Position numbers and translations under genes: made by a program
In this document: piece by piece, positions 6,354 to 6,564 of the stretch
How the letters are laid out: each line of letters starts with the position of its first letter
Position numbering within the stretch: position 1 is the first letter of the stretch
Origin: Anaerolineaceae bacterium
GTDB taxonomy: Bacteria > Planctomycetota > Phycisphaerae > FEN-1346 > JAACEH01
Length of the DNA: 6,564 bases
NCBI GenBank assembly: GCA_011682595.1
Contig: JAACEH010000140.1
Coordinates: 1 to 6,564 of the forward strand
Direction of reading: 5' to 3'
Notes under the pieces: model-generated
Database searches by the model: none
What the model saw: the letters and a program-made list of their open reading frames with translations, nothing else
Told to the model about the DNA's origin: nothing

Positions 6354-6564
6354 ATTACTGAGAATCGCAAGCCTGGCGGCCGCCCTGGGCCTGCTGGCCA
6401 TGACACTGGCCGTCAACGGCGACGAGGGATCCGCCAAGAAGGAACTTTCGGTCGAGCAGATCGTCAAGAGGGCCAATCAGGCCGCCTATTACCAGGGCAA
6501 GAACGGCCGCAGCCGTGTCAAGATGACCATTACCGACTCCGCCGGCAGCACCCGCGAACGGGAG
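6346..6564 (+). CDS. LolA-like outer-membrane lipoprotein-sorting protein, N-terminal part
   Basis: The first 73 codons of a gene that leaves the window. Residues 1 to about 25 form a Sec signal peptide: positive MTRLLR, then a hydrophobic core of Ala and Leu. No lipobox cysteine is seen, so the mature protein should be soluble in the periplasm. The mature start carries 'VEQIVKRANQAAYYQGKNGRSRVKMTITDSAGSTRERE' in pieces: helix 37-50 (SVEQIVKRANQAAYYQ spans 36-50), then strands with KMTITD (59-64) and STRERE (68-73). This matches the start of LolA-like proteins annotated as outer membrane lipoprotein-sorting proteins, which often follow MMPL/RND genes. GGAGG (6332-6336) precedes the ATG by 9 bases, and the gene overlaps the transporter's stop by 8 bases (6346-6353), indicating one transcript and likely translational coupling. 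It probably accepts a hydrophobic cargo from the pump. Confidence 0.8.
   Translation, partial: MTRLLRIASLAAALGLLAMTLAVNGDEGSAKKELSVEQIVKRANQAAYYQGKNGRSRVKMTITDSAGSTRERE

Overview
The window looks like bacterial chromosome of high GC content, with densely packed genes and strong G/C bias at third codon positions. The set of families points to an anaerobic or microaerophilic Gram-negative environmental bacterium: a NorV/FprA-type flavodiiron protein, a family-9-like carbohydrate-binding protein, an NAD-dependent sugar epimerase-like protein, and an RND/MMPL transporter paired with a LolA-like periplasmic protein. Planctomycetota (Phycisphaerae-like) or a deltaproteobacterial-type lineage would fit. 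This is inferred from gene families; no marker gene is present.

Layout. The left half (9-2940) is all on the minus strand. In transcription order it holds a flavodiiron protein (2940-1747), an extended-SDR NAD-dependent epimerase/dehydratase (1641-712) and a CBM9-like protein (668-9). Good sigma70-like promoters lie directly upstream of the flavodiiron gene (-35 3008-3013, -10 2985-2990) and of the epimerase gene (-35 1724-1729, -10 1702-1707). The first gene therefore has its own promoter. The epimerase and CBM9-like genes, 43 bases apart, form a likely two-gene unit. A divergent intergenic region of about 400 bases (2941-3337) carries the flavodiiron promoter with a dyad inside its spacer, two inverted repeats, a possible 33-residue small ORF, and a promoter with a perfect TTGACA -35 box reading rightward.

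The right half (3338-6564) is on the plus strand. It holds a large two-lobed RND/MMPL-family transporter (3338-6353) interrupted by a single-base frameshift at the CCC run 5553-5555. A LolA-like outer-membrane lipoprotein-sorting protein overlaps its end by 8 bases and runs off the window after 73 codons. The inner-membrane RND pump plus periplasmic LolA-like carrier suggests export or trafficking of a lipid or other hydrophobic cargo towards the outer membrane.

No RNA gene, IS element, CRISPR array or phage feature was seen. The families are known. The points most worth a second look are the transporter frameshift, the Cys-rich extra C-terminal membrane module of the transporter, the dyad in the flavodiiron promoter, the Lys-to-Arg change in the epimerase active-site motif, and the structured divergent intergenic region.
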